A DNA stretch of 6,609 nt from Oscillospiraceae bacterium (lineage in GTDB: Bacteria; Bacillota; Clostridia; Oscillospirales; Ruminococcaceae). This document shows positions 1 through 6,554 of this stretch, in pieces. Below the pieces are notes generated by a model that saw nothing but the letters and a program-made list of their open reading frames with translations, searched no databases and was not told where the DNA came from. How positions within the stretch are numbered: the first letter of the stretch is position 1; every line of letters starts with the position of its first letter. The position numbers and the translations under genes were made by a program. The stretch spans positions 1 through 6,609 of the forward strand of contig JAEDJV010000134.1 of assembly GCA_016296165.1 (NCBI GenBank), in the 5' to 3' direction.

Positions 1-1044
1 TCTTGTTTCAGTACTATCTATATTGTATGATACTTCACGTGCACGAACCATAGCAACATCTTCCCAAAAATCCTGTCTTGTTGTAAACACACTTAGTCCT
101 CTTGCTTTTCTTTCTGTATTAAAATACTTAAGAATATTTATGTTAAACTGCCATTCAAAAGAGGAATCCTTTTCAGCAATTTTCTTACCAACACTTATTC
201 CAGCCTCTGCACACTGCTTTTTAAATTCATCACTAAATAGAAATCCGTTGGCTACACGTTCTCTTGTTTCAGTAAAGTTTAGTTTATTAACCCAGTTTTC
301 GAGTCCTGACGGATCAGGAGAGCGACCAAGCATTGTATAATAAAGGATATATACATAGTTCTCGTTGTCATAGTGGTTATCTTTAAATTCCTTACTGTGA
401 AGAAATCCCTCTGCTATCTGAGAACCGGTCATCCCGCTTTCAAGCTTTTTACACCAGCTTTCAAGTCCGCCTGTGTCTGGTGTTCTGCCAAGACAGTTGT
501 CATATAATCTGTAAACAAAATATGTTCTCATATAGTTTTTATCCCTGCTGTTCTTTAATGCCATACTACCCGGATTAATGCCGTATAAAGCACAGAGATT
601 TTTAAATTCCTGACTTCCCACAAAACCGTTACAGATTGCATCGAGTGTCATGCCAATAGATAATTTCCCAACCCAGTCTTTAAATCCATGTTCGTCAGGT
701 TCACGTCCAAGCATCGCGTGATAGCAATCTGTAACCTGCTCAGATATTGACTTTTGTTTTCCAATGTACTCCTGGGAATTAAAAAAACCATATACAATAT
801 CGGCTGCAGCGAGCTTACGACTGTTTAATTTTGTTACCCAGTCGTTCAATCCTGTTGGATCAGGGGTGCGTCCGAGAACTACATCGTACATTCTTGTTAC
901 AAATCCTTCTGTTGTTTTATCATAGTTAGTTTCAGATGCACTTACCTTCACTGGTGAGTTAATTTTATAAGAAAAATCATTAACTAATCCCCCTGAAATA
1001 AGTGAAGCAGCCATTAAAAAAGCCGCAATTTTTTTAAATTTCAT
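1..1044 (-). CDS. Secreted DUF4214-repeat protein with a probable C-terminal CAP/SCP-like domain (partial, cut at left edge)
   Basis: The frame is open for 348 codons from ATG at 1044 to the window edge, so the C-terminus is missing. The start is fixed by GGAGG at 1054-1058, 9 nt upstream. Residues 1-36 look like a signal peptide: KFKK, a hydrophobic stretch at about 7-20, and a possible cut after V-S-A at 34-36. Four DUF4214-type repeats follow at about 47-93, 103-148, 172-220 and 231-275. Each has the pattern Y..(V/M/C)LGR.PD..G...W..KL......I..GF..S.EF. DUF4214 occurs in exported and surface proteins, and its role is poorly known. From about residue 300 the chain changes to INILKYFNTERKARGLS followed by a VRAREVS motif. 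This resembles the first helices of CAP/SCP domains (N.ER...GL, then A..RA.E). Six Cys (107, 138, 151, 184, 198, 278) are unusual for an exported protein. A dockerin or wall anchor beyond the edge cannot be excluded. The repeats and export are well supported; the CAP call is moderate. Confidence 0.88.
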   Translation of the reverse strand, partial: MKFKKIAAFLMAASLISGGLVNDFSYKINSPVKVSASETNYDKTTEGFVTRMYDVVLGRTPDPTGLNDWVTKLNSRKLAAADIVYGFFNSQEYIGKQKSISEQVTDCYHAMLGREPDEHGFKDWVGKLSIGMTLDAICNGFVGSQEFKNLCALYGINPGSMALKNSRDKNYMRTYFVYRLYDNCLGRTPDTGGLESWCKKLESGMTGSQIAEGFLHSKEFKDNHYDNENYVYILYYTMLGRSPDPSGLENWVNKLNFTETRERVANGFLFSDEFKKQCAEAGISVGKKIAEKDSSFEWQFNINILKYFNTERKARGLSVFTTRQDFWEDVAMVRAREVSYNIDSTETR

Positions 1045-1082
1045 TTTTTCATTCCTCCATATCTAAAATAAATAATATGTTA

Positions 1083-1111
1083 ATTATACAATATAAGAGA
1101 ATTTTTGTCAA
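1083..1111 (-). promoter_or_regulatory. Consensus sigma-A promoter of the DUF4214 gene
   Basis: Read on the minus strand, -35 is TTGACA (1106-1111) and -10 is TATAAT (1083-1088), separated by exactly 17 bp. Both hexamers match the housekeeping consensus fully. The predicted start is near 1076, giving a leader of about 30 nt with the GGAGG site in it. The promoter sits directly behind the terminator of the upstream dehydrogenase gene, so the DUF4214 gene should be independently and strongly transcribed. Confidence 0.9.
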
Positions 1112-1123
1112 GATATTTTTCTT

Positions 1124-1170
1124 GAAAAAAATTCAGGATATGCAAATTAAAACCTGAATTGCATATCCTG
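1124..1170 (-). terminator. Intrinsic terminator of the SDR gene
   Basis: A perfect 12-bp inverted repeat (CAGGATATGCAA at 1134-1145 against TTGCATATCCTG at 1159-1170) has a 13-nt spacer in which two more A-T pairs can form. On the minus strand the stem is followed by a run of seven T (complement of 1125-1131). It lies 30 nt beyond the dehydrogenase stop codon, which fits Rho-independent termination of that transcript. An alternative pairing of ATTCAGG (1131-1137) with CCTGAAT (1153-1159) is possible but weaker. Confidence 0.9.
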
Positions 1171-1201
1171 ATAGAATTTTTAAATCATTATATTAACATA
1201 A

Positions 1202-1945
1202 TCAGACCGCTGTAGCTCCGTCTACATGAATTATCGTTCCTGAAACATAACTGGCAAGATCGCTTGCGAGGAATAGGAATGCATTTGCAACTTCCTGTGG
1301 CTCTCCGATACGTCCCAAAGGAATAGGAGCTGCAACTCTTGCAAGCATATCTTCCGGAAGAGCAGCAACCATATCAGTTCTTGTGACACCAGGAGCAACA
1401 GCATTTACTCTTATATTATATTTACCAAGCTCACGTGCAAGGCTTTTTGTAAGACCATTAACAGCAAACTTTGAAGCAGGATATCCAACTCCGCTTGGCT
1501 GGCCAAATTTGGTTACTGTTGAACTTGTATTAATAATCGAACCGCCGCCGTTTTCTTTCATTATCTGTGAGATAGCTTTACAGCCGTTAAATACAGCCGT
1601 TACATTTAAATCCATAATCTTTTTAAAATCATCAGGATTGTAGTTTTCAAGGGTATCGTGTGAGGATATACCAGCGTTATTTATAAGTATATCAATCTTT
1701 CCGAATTTTTCTTTTATCTGATTAAAAGTACTCTCTACTGATTTGTAATCTGTTAAATCAGGACAAAAACCAATAATTTCCCATTCGGGATTCTGAGATT
1801 TCAGTTTATCCAGTGCTTTGTCCACAGTTTCCTGACGTGAACCCAGAACAGCAACTTTTGCACCGTTTTTCAGAAATGTTTCCGCGATTGAAAATCCAAT
1901 TCCTCTTGTAGCGCCTGTAATAACAGCAACTTTTCCACTAAGCAT
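1202..1945 (-). CDS. Short-chain dehydrogenase/reductase, FabG-like (3-oxoacyl-ACP reductase family)
   Basis: This is a 247-aa classical SDR of normal family length, predicted to be a soluble cytoplasmic NAD(P)H-dependent oxidoreductase. The Rossmann cofactor motif TGATRGIG is at residues 10-17. Arg37 after the second strand suggests NADPH preference. NNAG is at 89-92. The catalytic tetrad is Asn114, Ser142, Tyr155 and Lys159 (YPASK), followed by PG at 185-186. The C-terminal GRIGEPQEVA and VSGTIIHVDG blocks are typical of FabG relatives. In fatty acid synthesis FabG reduces 3-oxoacyl-ACP. This copy is not beside other fab genes, so its substrate could instead be a sugar, steroid or other ketone, and no gene symbol is given. 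The start at 1945 has AGGGG at 1956-1960, 10 nt upstream. The gene has its own promoter and terminator, so it appears monocistronic. A palindrome over the predicted transcription start suggests repressor control. Confidence 0.93.
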   Translation of the reverse strand: MLSGKVAVITGATRGIGFSIAETFLKNGAKVAVLGSRQETVDKALDKLKSQNPEWEIIGFCPDLTDYKSVESTFNQIKEKFGKIDILINNAGISSHDTLENYNPDDFKKIMDLNVTAVFNGCKAISQIMKENGGGSIINTSSTVTKFGQPSGVGYPASKFAVNGLTKSLARELGKYNIRVNAVAPGVTRTDMVAALPEDMLARVAAPIPLGRIGEPQEVANAFLFLASDLASYVSGTIIHVDGATAV

Positions 1946-1978
1946 AATTTATAATCCCCTTTTTAAATTAGTATTTGT

Positions 1979-2003
1979 ACGGATGTCTTTTGTAACCATC
2001 CGT
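1979..2003 (-). repeat. Leader hairpin of the SDR mRNA, overlapping the operator-like repeat
   Basis: ACGGATG (1979-1985) and CATCCGT (1997-2003) are perfect 7-bp complements with an 11-nt loop. On the minus strand they lie in the predicted 5' leader. The right arm shares bases with the neighbouring inverted repeat 1990-2008, so only one of the two structures can form in RNA. There is no T-run after it, so it is not a terminator. Confidence 0.5.
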
Positions 2004-2008
2004 TACAA
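1990..2008. promoter_or_regulatory. Operator-like inverted repeat over the SDR transcription start
   Basis: TTGTAAC (1990-1996) and GTTACAA (2002-2008) form a perfect 7+7 inverted repeat with a 5-bp spacer, 19 bp overall. It starts 4 bp downstream of the -10 hexamer and covers the predicted start site near 2006. A dimeric repressor there would block transcription, and the size and symmetry suit TetR-like or similar helix-turn-helix regulators. No regulator gene is present in the window, so the identity of the protein is unknown. Confidence 0.55.
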
Positions 2009-2012
2009 CAAT

Positions 2013-2041
2013 ATTATACCATACTTAAATAAAAAAAGCAA
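2013..2041 (-). promoter_or_regulatory. Sigma-A promoter of the SDR gene with extended -10
   Basis: On the minus strand, -35 is TTGCTT (2036-2041), the spacer is 17 bp and -10 is TATAAT (2013-2018). The -10 is preceded by TGG, giving an extended TGn element that could compensate for the imperfect -35. The predicted start is about 60 nt upstream of the ATG. Confidence 0.8.
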
Positions 2042-2123
2042 TAATAATTCTCCACAAAGTATCAGAAAAATGTACTTATTTAATATTTCGAATTTGGAAA
2101 AAACTGCAAACAAAGAATACGAA

Positions 2124-3329
2124 CTAAAAATCATAAAAACAGCTTGCGATTCGTTCAGCGAGAATTCTGTGACCTGCTTCATTAGGGTGCAATCCATCAG
2201 TAAGGAAATTTTCTTTAACATAGTTATCAGATGGGTTGAGTCCGTACACTGTATTTGTATCAATAACCGGTATTTTAAGCCTAGCACACTGGATTTTTAT
2301 AGCTTCAATATAATCGTCGAGAGTAAATCCTGCATCATTTCTGTAACCGTCATAATTAAGTTTACCGAATCCGGCTCTGTGCAAAGGTGTCATAAATACA
2401 ATAGCAGCTTCTGGATATTCTTTTTTCAGTCCTGTAAGCATTTCGTACAATGCACCATAAAATGAAATATCCGATATATCTTCTTCATTACCAAGAGGAG
2501 TGTTAAAACCATAATCATTAGTTCCGCCAAATACTACGATAAAGTCAGCATCTTTCCTTATCTCTCTGTACCTTGCAGTAAAAGGCGCTATACTTGTTCC
2601 TGTATCTGATGTTGATGAAATACATGATCCGGCGAGTCCATATGGCTCTGCTACTGACAGATTAAGTATTTCAGAAAGGTAGTTCCAGTAAACCTTTCCT
2701 TCGGAAGTATTAACGCCTTCTGTAATACTGTCACCAAGAAAAGTTCCTATTCTGCCTTTCCATTTGCTATCGGTTTCAGGTATAACAGAATCTGATTTTT
2801 TCTTGAAGTAAATATATTCTTGCTTCATTTCATTTCCTTCATTATCCTGTATCTGAACTTTATACTTTAATGAATTATTATCCTCAGATAAAATCAGTTC
2901 TTTACAGCTTCCTATACCTCCTTTTCCTGTGATAAATCTGATTTTTGTTCCCTCGTCATTCCGGGCGGCATCAAAATATGAAACAAGCTGACTGAATTCG
3001 TATGACTCTGATGAAATCAATTCTGCTTTATAGCTTATATCACCAACTCCGGCACTAAAAATAAGTTTATCATTATTGTTTACAGAAGTCCATGTACCGT
3101 ATAGTATATTGAAAATCTCCTCTGAAGATAATCGTTTATTTACTGTTTTTTCTTCGGATGTGGATTTATCAGTAACGGGAGCCGTTTCTTTGGTTTCCTC
3201 TGTACTATTCTGATTATCAGATGAATTTTCTGTTGCTTCCACAGAGGAATCTTTTTTTAAATCACATCCTGATGAAGAAGCAGATATAACAGAAAGAAGC
3301 AATAACAAAGCTATAAATCTTGTTTTCAT
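2124..3329 (-). CDS. Lipoprotein SGNH/GDSL-family hydrolase, likely carbohydrate esterase
   Basis: This 401-aa protein starts with a lipoprotein-type signal (MKTR, then a hydrophobic run at 5-16) ending at Cys22 in SSGC. The -3 position is Ser rather than the usual Leu, so the lipobox is imperfect. Residues 23-66 are a Ser/Thr/Glu-rich tether. About 70-178 is an unassigned beta-rich region beginning with LYGTW, faintly lipocalin-like. The SGNH hydrolase spans about 190-400. Block I is GDSIT (199-203, nucleophile Ser201), block II is near Gly234, block III is GGTND (268-272, Asn271), and block V is DGLHP (378-382) with Asp378 and His381. All catalytic residues are present. The family cleaves ester bonds, including acetyl groups on polysaccharides. 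Because it sits next to a mannanase, deacetylation of mannan or its fragments at the cell surface is my inference. A lipase or peptidoglycan esterase is also possible. The start is supported by GAGAGG at 3339-3344. It has its own promoter. Confidence 0.9.
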   Translation of the reverse strand: MKTRFIALLLLLSVISASSSGCDLKKDSSVEATENSSDNQNSTEETKETAPVTDKSTSEEKTVNKRLSSEEIFNILYGTWTSVNNNDKLIFSAGVGDISYKAELISSESYEFSQLVSYFDAARNDEGTKIRFITGKGGIGSCKELILSEDNNSLKYKVQIQDNEGNEMKQEYIYFKKKSDSVIPETDSKWKGRIGTFLGDSITEGVNTSEGKVYWNYLSEILNLSVAEPYGLAGSCISSTSDTGTSIAPFTARYREIRKDADFIVVFGGTNDYGFNTPLGNEEDISDISFYGALYEMLTGLKKEYPEAAIVFMTPLHRAGFGKLNYDGYRNDAGFTLDDYIEAIKIQCARLKIPVIDTNTVYGLNPSDNYVKENFLTDGLHPNEAGHRILAERIASCFYDF

Positions 3330-3375
3330 ATTTCACATCCTCTCTAATACAGGATTTTTATTATCTATAGAAAAT

Positions 3376-3404
3376 ATTTTATCATTTTGAGTATTAAAAG
3401 TCAA
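3376..3404 (-). promoter_or_regulatory. Sigma-A promoter of the SGNH hydrolase gene
   Basis: On the minus strand, -35 is TTGACT (3399-3404), the spacer is 17 bp and -10 is TAAAAT (3376-3381). A TGA just before the -10 provides an extended element. The leader is about 40 nt. Within it AGGAT at 3351-3355 could pair with ATCCT at 3337-3341, which covers part of the ribosome binding site. With only 5 bp this is at most a weak modulator. Confidence 0.8.
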
Positions 3405-3423
3405 GTTATGTCCTATACAGAAC

Positions 3424-3461
3424 AAAACCAGACTCAGAAGTATTACTCCAAATCTGGTTTT
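3424..3461 (-). terminator. Probable intrinsic terminator of the mannanase gene
   Basis: AAAACCAGA (3424-3432) and TCTGGTTTT (3453-3461) are perfect 9-bp arms. The inner part can fold further with a small interior loop. On the minus strand the stem ends in TTTT followed by GTTCTG, so the U-tract is short and partly inside the stem. It lies about 40 nt past the mannanase stop and ahead of the esterase promoter, which supports a terminator role. Confidence 0.65.
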
Positions 3462-3473
3462 ATGTAACATATA

Positions 3474-3492
3474 TTCAGTTCTTAGGACTGAA
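3474..3492 (-). repeat. Hairpin just after the mannanase stop codon
   Basis: TTCAGTTC (3474-3481) pairs with GGACTGAA (3485-3492) over 8 bp, with one G-U type pair and a 3-nt loop. It begins 12 nt beyond the stop codon. No T-run follows on the minus strand, so it would act as an mRNA 3'-end stabiliser or as the first half of a tandem terminator with 3424-3461. Confidence 0.5.
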
Positions 3493-3504
3493 CTTGCATT
3501 TTTA

Positions 3505-5478
3505 TTAGTTTTTTGGATATGAAAGTTCTACGTCCATACCAATAAGGTATTTTTTAAGTAAAACTAAATCAAGAACATTAACTGTTCCGTCTCCGTTTGT
3601 ATCATGGGCATCTGTTTTTTTGGTGCCTGTATTTAAGAGATAATTTTTAAGTAAAATATAATCAACAATATTGACAGACTTATTACCATCAATATCACCG
3701 GGAATGTAATCGTAATTGCCGGGTGTGTCTGACAGCTTATAGTTTTTCCAGTCTTTTGGAAGTTCAGTAAGTGTAATGCAGTAATCACTCTTGTATATTT
3801 TCTTTAATTCATCAATATCCTGGTAATCTTCACCTGAAAGGAATTTTGGAGAACTTTCTTCATCGTACCATGGGCAGAAATATAACCATCCGGCCTTTTC
3901 GATAGTTATGTTATCAAGTGACGGGATTGAATCATTTTCAGTCATGGCAATCATTTTTTTGCCTTCTGCACTATCATAAAGGTTCCAGAATATTCCGGAT
4001 TCAGCATCGAGATTAGGTCCACTCTGTTTACCGTCATGACGGTTATACTGTGTATTGTATTTGTCATAACCTATAATATCAACGTAGTCTTCCCCTGAAT
4101 ACCATTCAACTGATTTATCGGACCATGTATAGAGATTCTGAGCCCAGATCAGGTTATGAATTCCATATGTGTCCTGCAACTCAGTCTGAAGATTTTTCCA
4201 GAGTTTGTTGTAAACTTCAGGACCTTCCTTGCCCCACCAGAACCATGAAACACCACCGTTTGAATAGTTTCCGTCTGCTTCGTGAAGAGGACGGAATATT
4301 ACAGGTACTCCTGCATCCTGCAGTTTTGCAAGCTGTTCAGCGAGATTTTTTATACAGAGCTGCCAGTAATCGTATTCTGGAGTTCCCTTTTCCATTGCTT
4401 TCGAAGGACTGAAATCACACTTTTCAGTATATGTTGTTTTTGAAAAGTCAAGAGGTTCTCCAAGTGTGTAATCAGCCATTGTAGTCGGAACATTAATATG
4501 CCATGATGCGGTACAAATACCATTTTTATTGTTTGTCCAGTCTATCATTCGTTCAACAATTCCATCATCCCACTGATAGCATGGACAGTTTGCGCCAAAG
4601 TCAAATCCCTGTATAGCAGGCATATCGCCAACTGTTTCTTTCAGGTATTTTAATTCTCTGTCATATTCACAGTAATTGTAATTGCGGTTTTGTGTGTCAT
4701 AGCTGTAAACCTGACCGTTTTCGTCAACACATTTCCATACGAATTTTGAGCCGTCATCTGCTACAGATTTATCTGCTTCGTCAAAACTGTATTGCTTACC
4801 TGACTGATCAACACAGATATCCTTTTCTGCATCATAACGGATCGTGGTGGTAATTTTATGTCCACCGCCATAAATTGTCTGCTGACCTGAAAGAACTCCT
4901 GTTCCGTACACATCATAGAGATAATTCATAAGACCCTTGGCTTCTTTTGTAGCCTTCTTATCACATGGGACAGCAGTAGCAGTCGCTTTTAAATCAGGCA
5001 TTACAGCTTTCTTTATTGTAATTTTGTCAAATGCAGCATAGCCATATTTTGAGATTAATTCGATTTCGTTCTCACCCTTTTTTAATCTGAATTTGCCGAA
5101 CTCTGCATCTACCCACTTATCAGTATAAGCAAATACCTTACTGTACTCTGAGCCGTTTATAACAATAGTCTGAAGTCTGCCTTCAGTTGAAAGTATCTGT
5201 GCATATCTGACGTCGAATTGGTATAATCCTTCTTCAGGTGCCTCAACAGTAAATTTTATACTTTTATTTGTAAGATAGGCAAATCCGTCTCCTGAATATC
5301 CAGGAAGCTGTGTTTCGTAAATTGATGTCCAATTGTCAACACCGTCAATTTTTTCAACTTCGCTTTCAAAAATAACGCCTGTGCTTTCAGCAGAAGTTAC
5401 TGAAGGCAAAACCATGGTAGAACCAAGCAATACAGTTGCAGTTACTGCAGATAAAATTTTCTTAAATGATCTTGACAT
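3505..5478 (-). CDS. Secreted cellulosomal GH26 beta-mannanase (signal peptide, CBM35-like module, GH26, type I dockerin)
   Basis: This is a 657-aa mannan endo-1,4-beta-mannosidase that hydrolyses beta-1,4-mannan backbones outside the cell. Residues 1-30 are a Sec signal peptide ending T-S-A. About 33-158 is a CBM35-like beta-sandwich, from FESEVEKI to AFDKITIKKA, probably binding mannan. About 165-575 is the GH26 barrel. The acid/base is Glu400 in RPLHE and the nucleophile is Glu514 in MTEND. SWHIN (325-329), FWWG (413-416) and VDIIGYDKY (466-474) are family blocks. An insertion at about 208-268 carries a duplicated CVD..G..YS.D motif. The dockerin at about 593-647 has two calcium loops: D595, D597, N599, N603, D606 and D626, N628, D630, N634, D637. 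It should therefore bind a cohesin on a scaffoldin. The start is supported by GAGAGG at 5487-5492, 8 nt upstream. The gene has its own promoter and terminator. Ruminococcus-type relatives share this layout. I am confident of the family; the exact mannan preference is not readable. Confidence 0.96.
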   Translation of the reverse strand: MSRSFKKILSAVTATVLLGSTMVLPSVTSAESTGVIFESEVEKIDGVDNWTSIYETQLPGYSGDGFAYLTNKSIKFTVEAPEEGLYQFDVRYAQILSTEGRLQTIVINGSEYSKVFAYTDKWVDAEFGKFRLKKGENEIELISKYGYAAFDKITIKKAVMPDLKATATAVPCDKKATKEAKGLMNYLYDVYGTGVLSGQQTIYGGGHKITTTIRYDAEKDICVDQSGKQYSFDEADKSVADDGSKFVWKCVDENGQVYSYDTQNRNYNYCEYDRELKYLKETVGDMPAIQGFDFGANCPCYQWDDGIVERMIDWTNNKNGICTASWHINVPTTMADYTLGEPLDFSKTTYTEKCDFSPSKAMEKGTPEYDYWQLCIKNLAEQLAKLQDAGVPVIFRPLHEADGNYSNGGVSWFWWGKEGPEVYNKLWKNLQTELQDTYGIHNLIWAQNLYTWSDKSVEWYSGEDYVDIIGYDKYNTQYNRHDGKQSGPNLDAESGIFWNLYDSAEGKKMIAMTENDSIPSLDNITIEKAGWLYFCPWYDEESSPKFLSGEDYQDIDELKKIYKSDYCITLTELPKDWKNYKLSDTPGNYDYIPGDIDGNKSVNIVDYILLKNYLLNTGTKKTDAHDTNGDGTVNVLDLVLLKKYLIGMDVELSYPKN

Positions 5479-5554
5479 ACTTAAAACCTCTCTGTATAAA
5501 AATATTTTCCCGAAAAATTTGTTTTATGAAAGAATTAAACAATTTATTAATTAT

Positions 5555-5583
5555 ATTTTATAACATATTAGCGACTATGTCAA
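5555..5583 (-). promoter_or_regulatory. Sigma-A promoter of the mannanase gene
   Basis: On the minus strand, -35 is a perfect TTGACA (5578-5583), the spacer is 17 bp and -10 is TAAAAT (5555-5560). A tract of seven A and five T (5588-5599) lies just upstream of the -35 and could serve as an UP element. The predicted start near 5548 gives a leader of about 70 nt. Confidence 0.85.
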
Positions 5584-5633
5584 GTTCAAAAAAATTTTTC
5601 GTATAAAATTACTTAAAACACTCGGTTTCAGAC

Positions 5634-5657
5634 ATGATTAATATACAAATTAATCAT
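5634..5657. promoter_or_regulatory. Perfect inverted repeat upstream of the mannanase promoter, candidate regulator site
   Basis: ATGATTAAT (5634-5642) and ATTAATCAT (5649-5657) are perfect 9-bp arms separated by 6 bp. The site begins 51 bp upstream of the mannanase -35, where an activator could bind. It is about 95 bp past the surE stop and has no T-run after it on the minus strand, so a terminator is less likely. Being AT-rich, some chance symmetry is possible. Confidence 0.45.
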
Positions 5658-5750
5658 ATTTTAAGCGGGATTTAAGTTAATTAATAAAATTACATTAAAG
5701 TGTTTTTTGTTTATTGTGTTATTATTCCGCTGTTATTGAGTTAGTGTTTA

Positions 5751-6476
5751 TTATCCGATATTGTTTACTGTTCCGATTGAAATATATTTATCAAATAAAG
5801 CTTTTAAGTCTGAGCCATCCTCAGCATTTTCCTGATATTCACCATTAATCATGTATGTTTTTGTTCCGTCCGGAAGAGTATTGCAAATATAGGTGTCCTT
5901 ATAAATGCAGCTTTTTGAGACGAATCTGTTTCTCAGGATACCTTTCAGTTCTTCAGGTTTACATGTCGGGAAATTTATATTGACGATATTATCTGTACCA
6001 TGCCTCATACCTATGACTTCGCTTAATATTTTATCAAGCCACAGATCAGTTATTATGTACCCTTCATTTGTTCCTTCAGAAAGAGCGATCGACGGTATGC
6101 CCTGAAATACAGCTTCCATGGCTGCACCAATTGTTCCGGAATACATTACATCCGTTCCGGCGTTATATCCGAAATTAATTCCGGAAAAGACTAAATCTGG
6201 TTTTTTCGGCAGAAGATTAAGAACACCAATTCTCACGCAGTCTGCCGGAGATCCGGAAACAGAGAAAGCTTTTACTCCTTCTACGGGAAATTCCACTTCG
6301 CTGACCGAGATTGGAGTATGCAGATTTATGCTGTGTGAGGCACCGCTTTTCTGAACGTCAGGAGCAACTACCCATACTTCTCCGTAGGATTTTACGGCTT
6401 TTGCAAGACGAATAATTCCATCTGCTTTTACTCCGTCGTCATTAGTAATCATTATTCTTTTGATATTTTTCAACAT
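5751..6476 (-). CDS. surE: 5'/3'-nucleotidase SurE (acid phosphatase family)
   Basis: This 241-aa protein matches the SurE family in length and motifs. SurE is a cytoplasmic, divalent-metal-dependent phosphatase that removes phosphate from nucleoside monophosphates and in some species from short polyphosphate. The N-terminal ITNDDG is at residues 10-15, with metal ligands Asp13 and Asp14. VAPDVQKSGASHSI contains the ligand Ser44. GSPADC is at 75-80, where most relatives have GTPADC. SGIN.G.N is at 98-105 with Asn101, and SGTIGAA is at 113-119. The C-terminal half is the variable oligomerisation region and closes with GSDLKALFDKYISI. The start at 6476 is supported by GGAGAGG at 6486-6492, 9 nt upstream. 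The gene follows a same-strand gene tail with about 80 nt between them and no clear promoter, so co-transcription is likely. I found no convincing terminator after the stop. Confidence 0.95.
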   Translation of the reverse strand: MLKNIKRIMITNDDGVKADGIIRLAKAVKSYGEVWVVAPDVQKSGASHSINLHTPISVSEVEFPVEGVKAFSVSGSPADCVRIGVLNLLPKKPDLVFSGINFGYNAGTDVMYSGTIGAAMEAVFQGIPSIALSEGTNEGYIITDLWLDKILSEVIGMRHGTDNIVNINFPTCKPEELKGILRNRFVSKSCIYKDTYICNTLPDGTKTYMINGEYQENAEDGSDLKALFDKYISIGTVNNIG

Positions 6477-6554
6477 TTATTTTTTCCTCTCCAATCTACT
6501 TCTCACTGAAGACAATCAAACTTATTAGGCTTTGTCATCTCGTCATTCTTTGAA

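Noticed and set aside
23..340. Plus-strand open frame of 105 codons at the left edge
   Set aside because: The opposite strand carries the DUF4214 repeats and CAP-like segment in a continuous frame with signal peptide, promoter and ribosome binding site.
2042..2123. Terminator for the SGNH hydrolase gene
   Set aside because: There are T-runs after the stop codon, but I could find no stable stem in front of them; only 5-bp pairings with long loops.
1983..2465. Plus-strand open frame of 160 codons
   Set aside because: It runs antisense to the SGNH hydrolase C-terminus and its promoter gap, lacks a ribosome binding site, and has no recognisable domain.
4125..4412. Plus-strand open frame of 95 codons inside the mannanase
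   Set aside because: It lies wholly opposite the conserved GH26 catalytic region and has no family pattern; it is a shadow of the real gene.
5617..5630. CcpA cre-like sequence upstream of the mannanase promoter
   Set aside because: The minus strand reads TGAAACCGAGTGTT, which fits only the first half of the cre consensus; the second half does not match, so catabolite control is not supported.
5659..5750. Imperfect direct repeat after surE (GGATAATAAACACTAA and GGAATAATAACACAATAA)
   Set aside because: It is short, imperfect and in very AT-rich DNA; there are no further copies to suggest an array or iteron set, and no surE terminator stem was found there.
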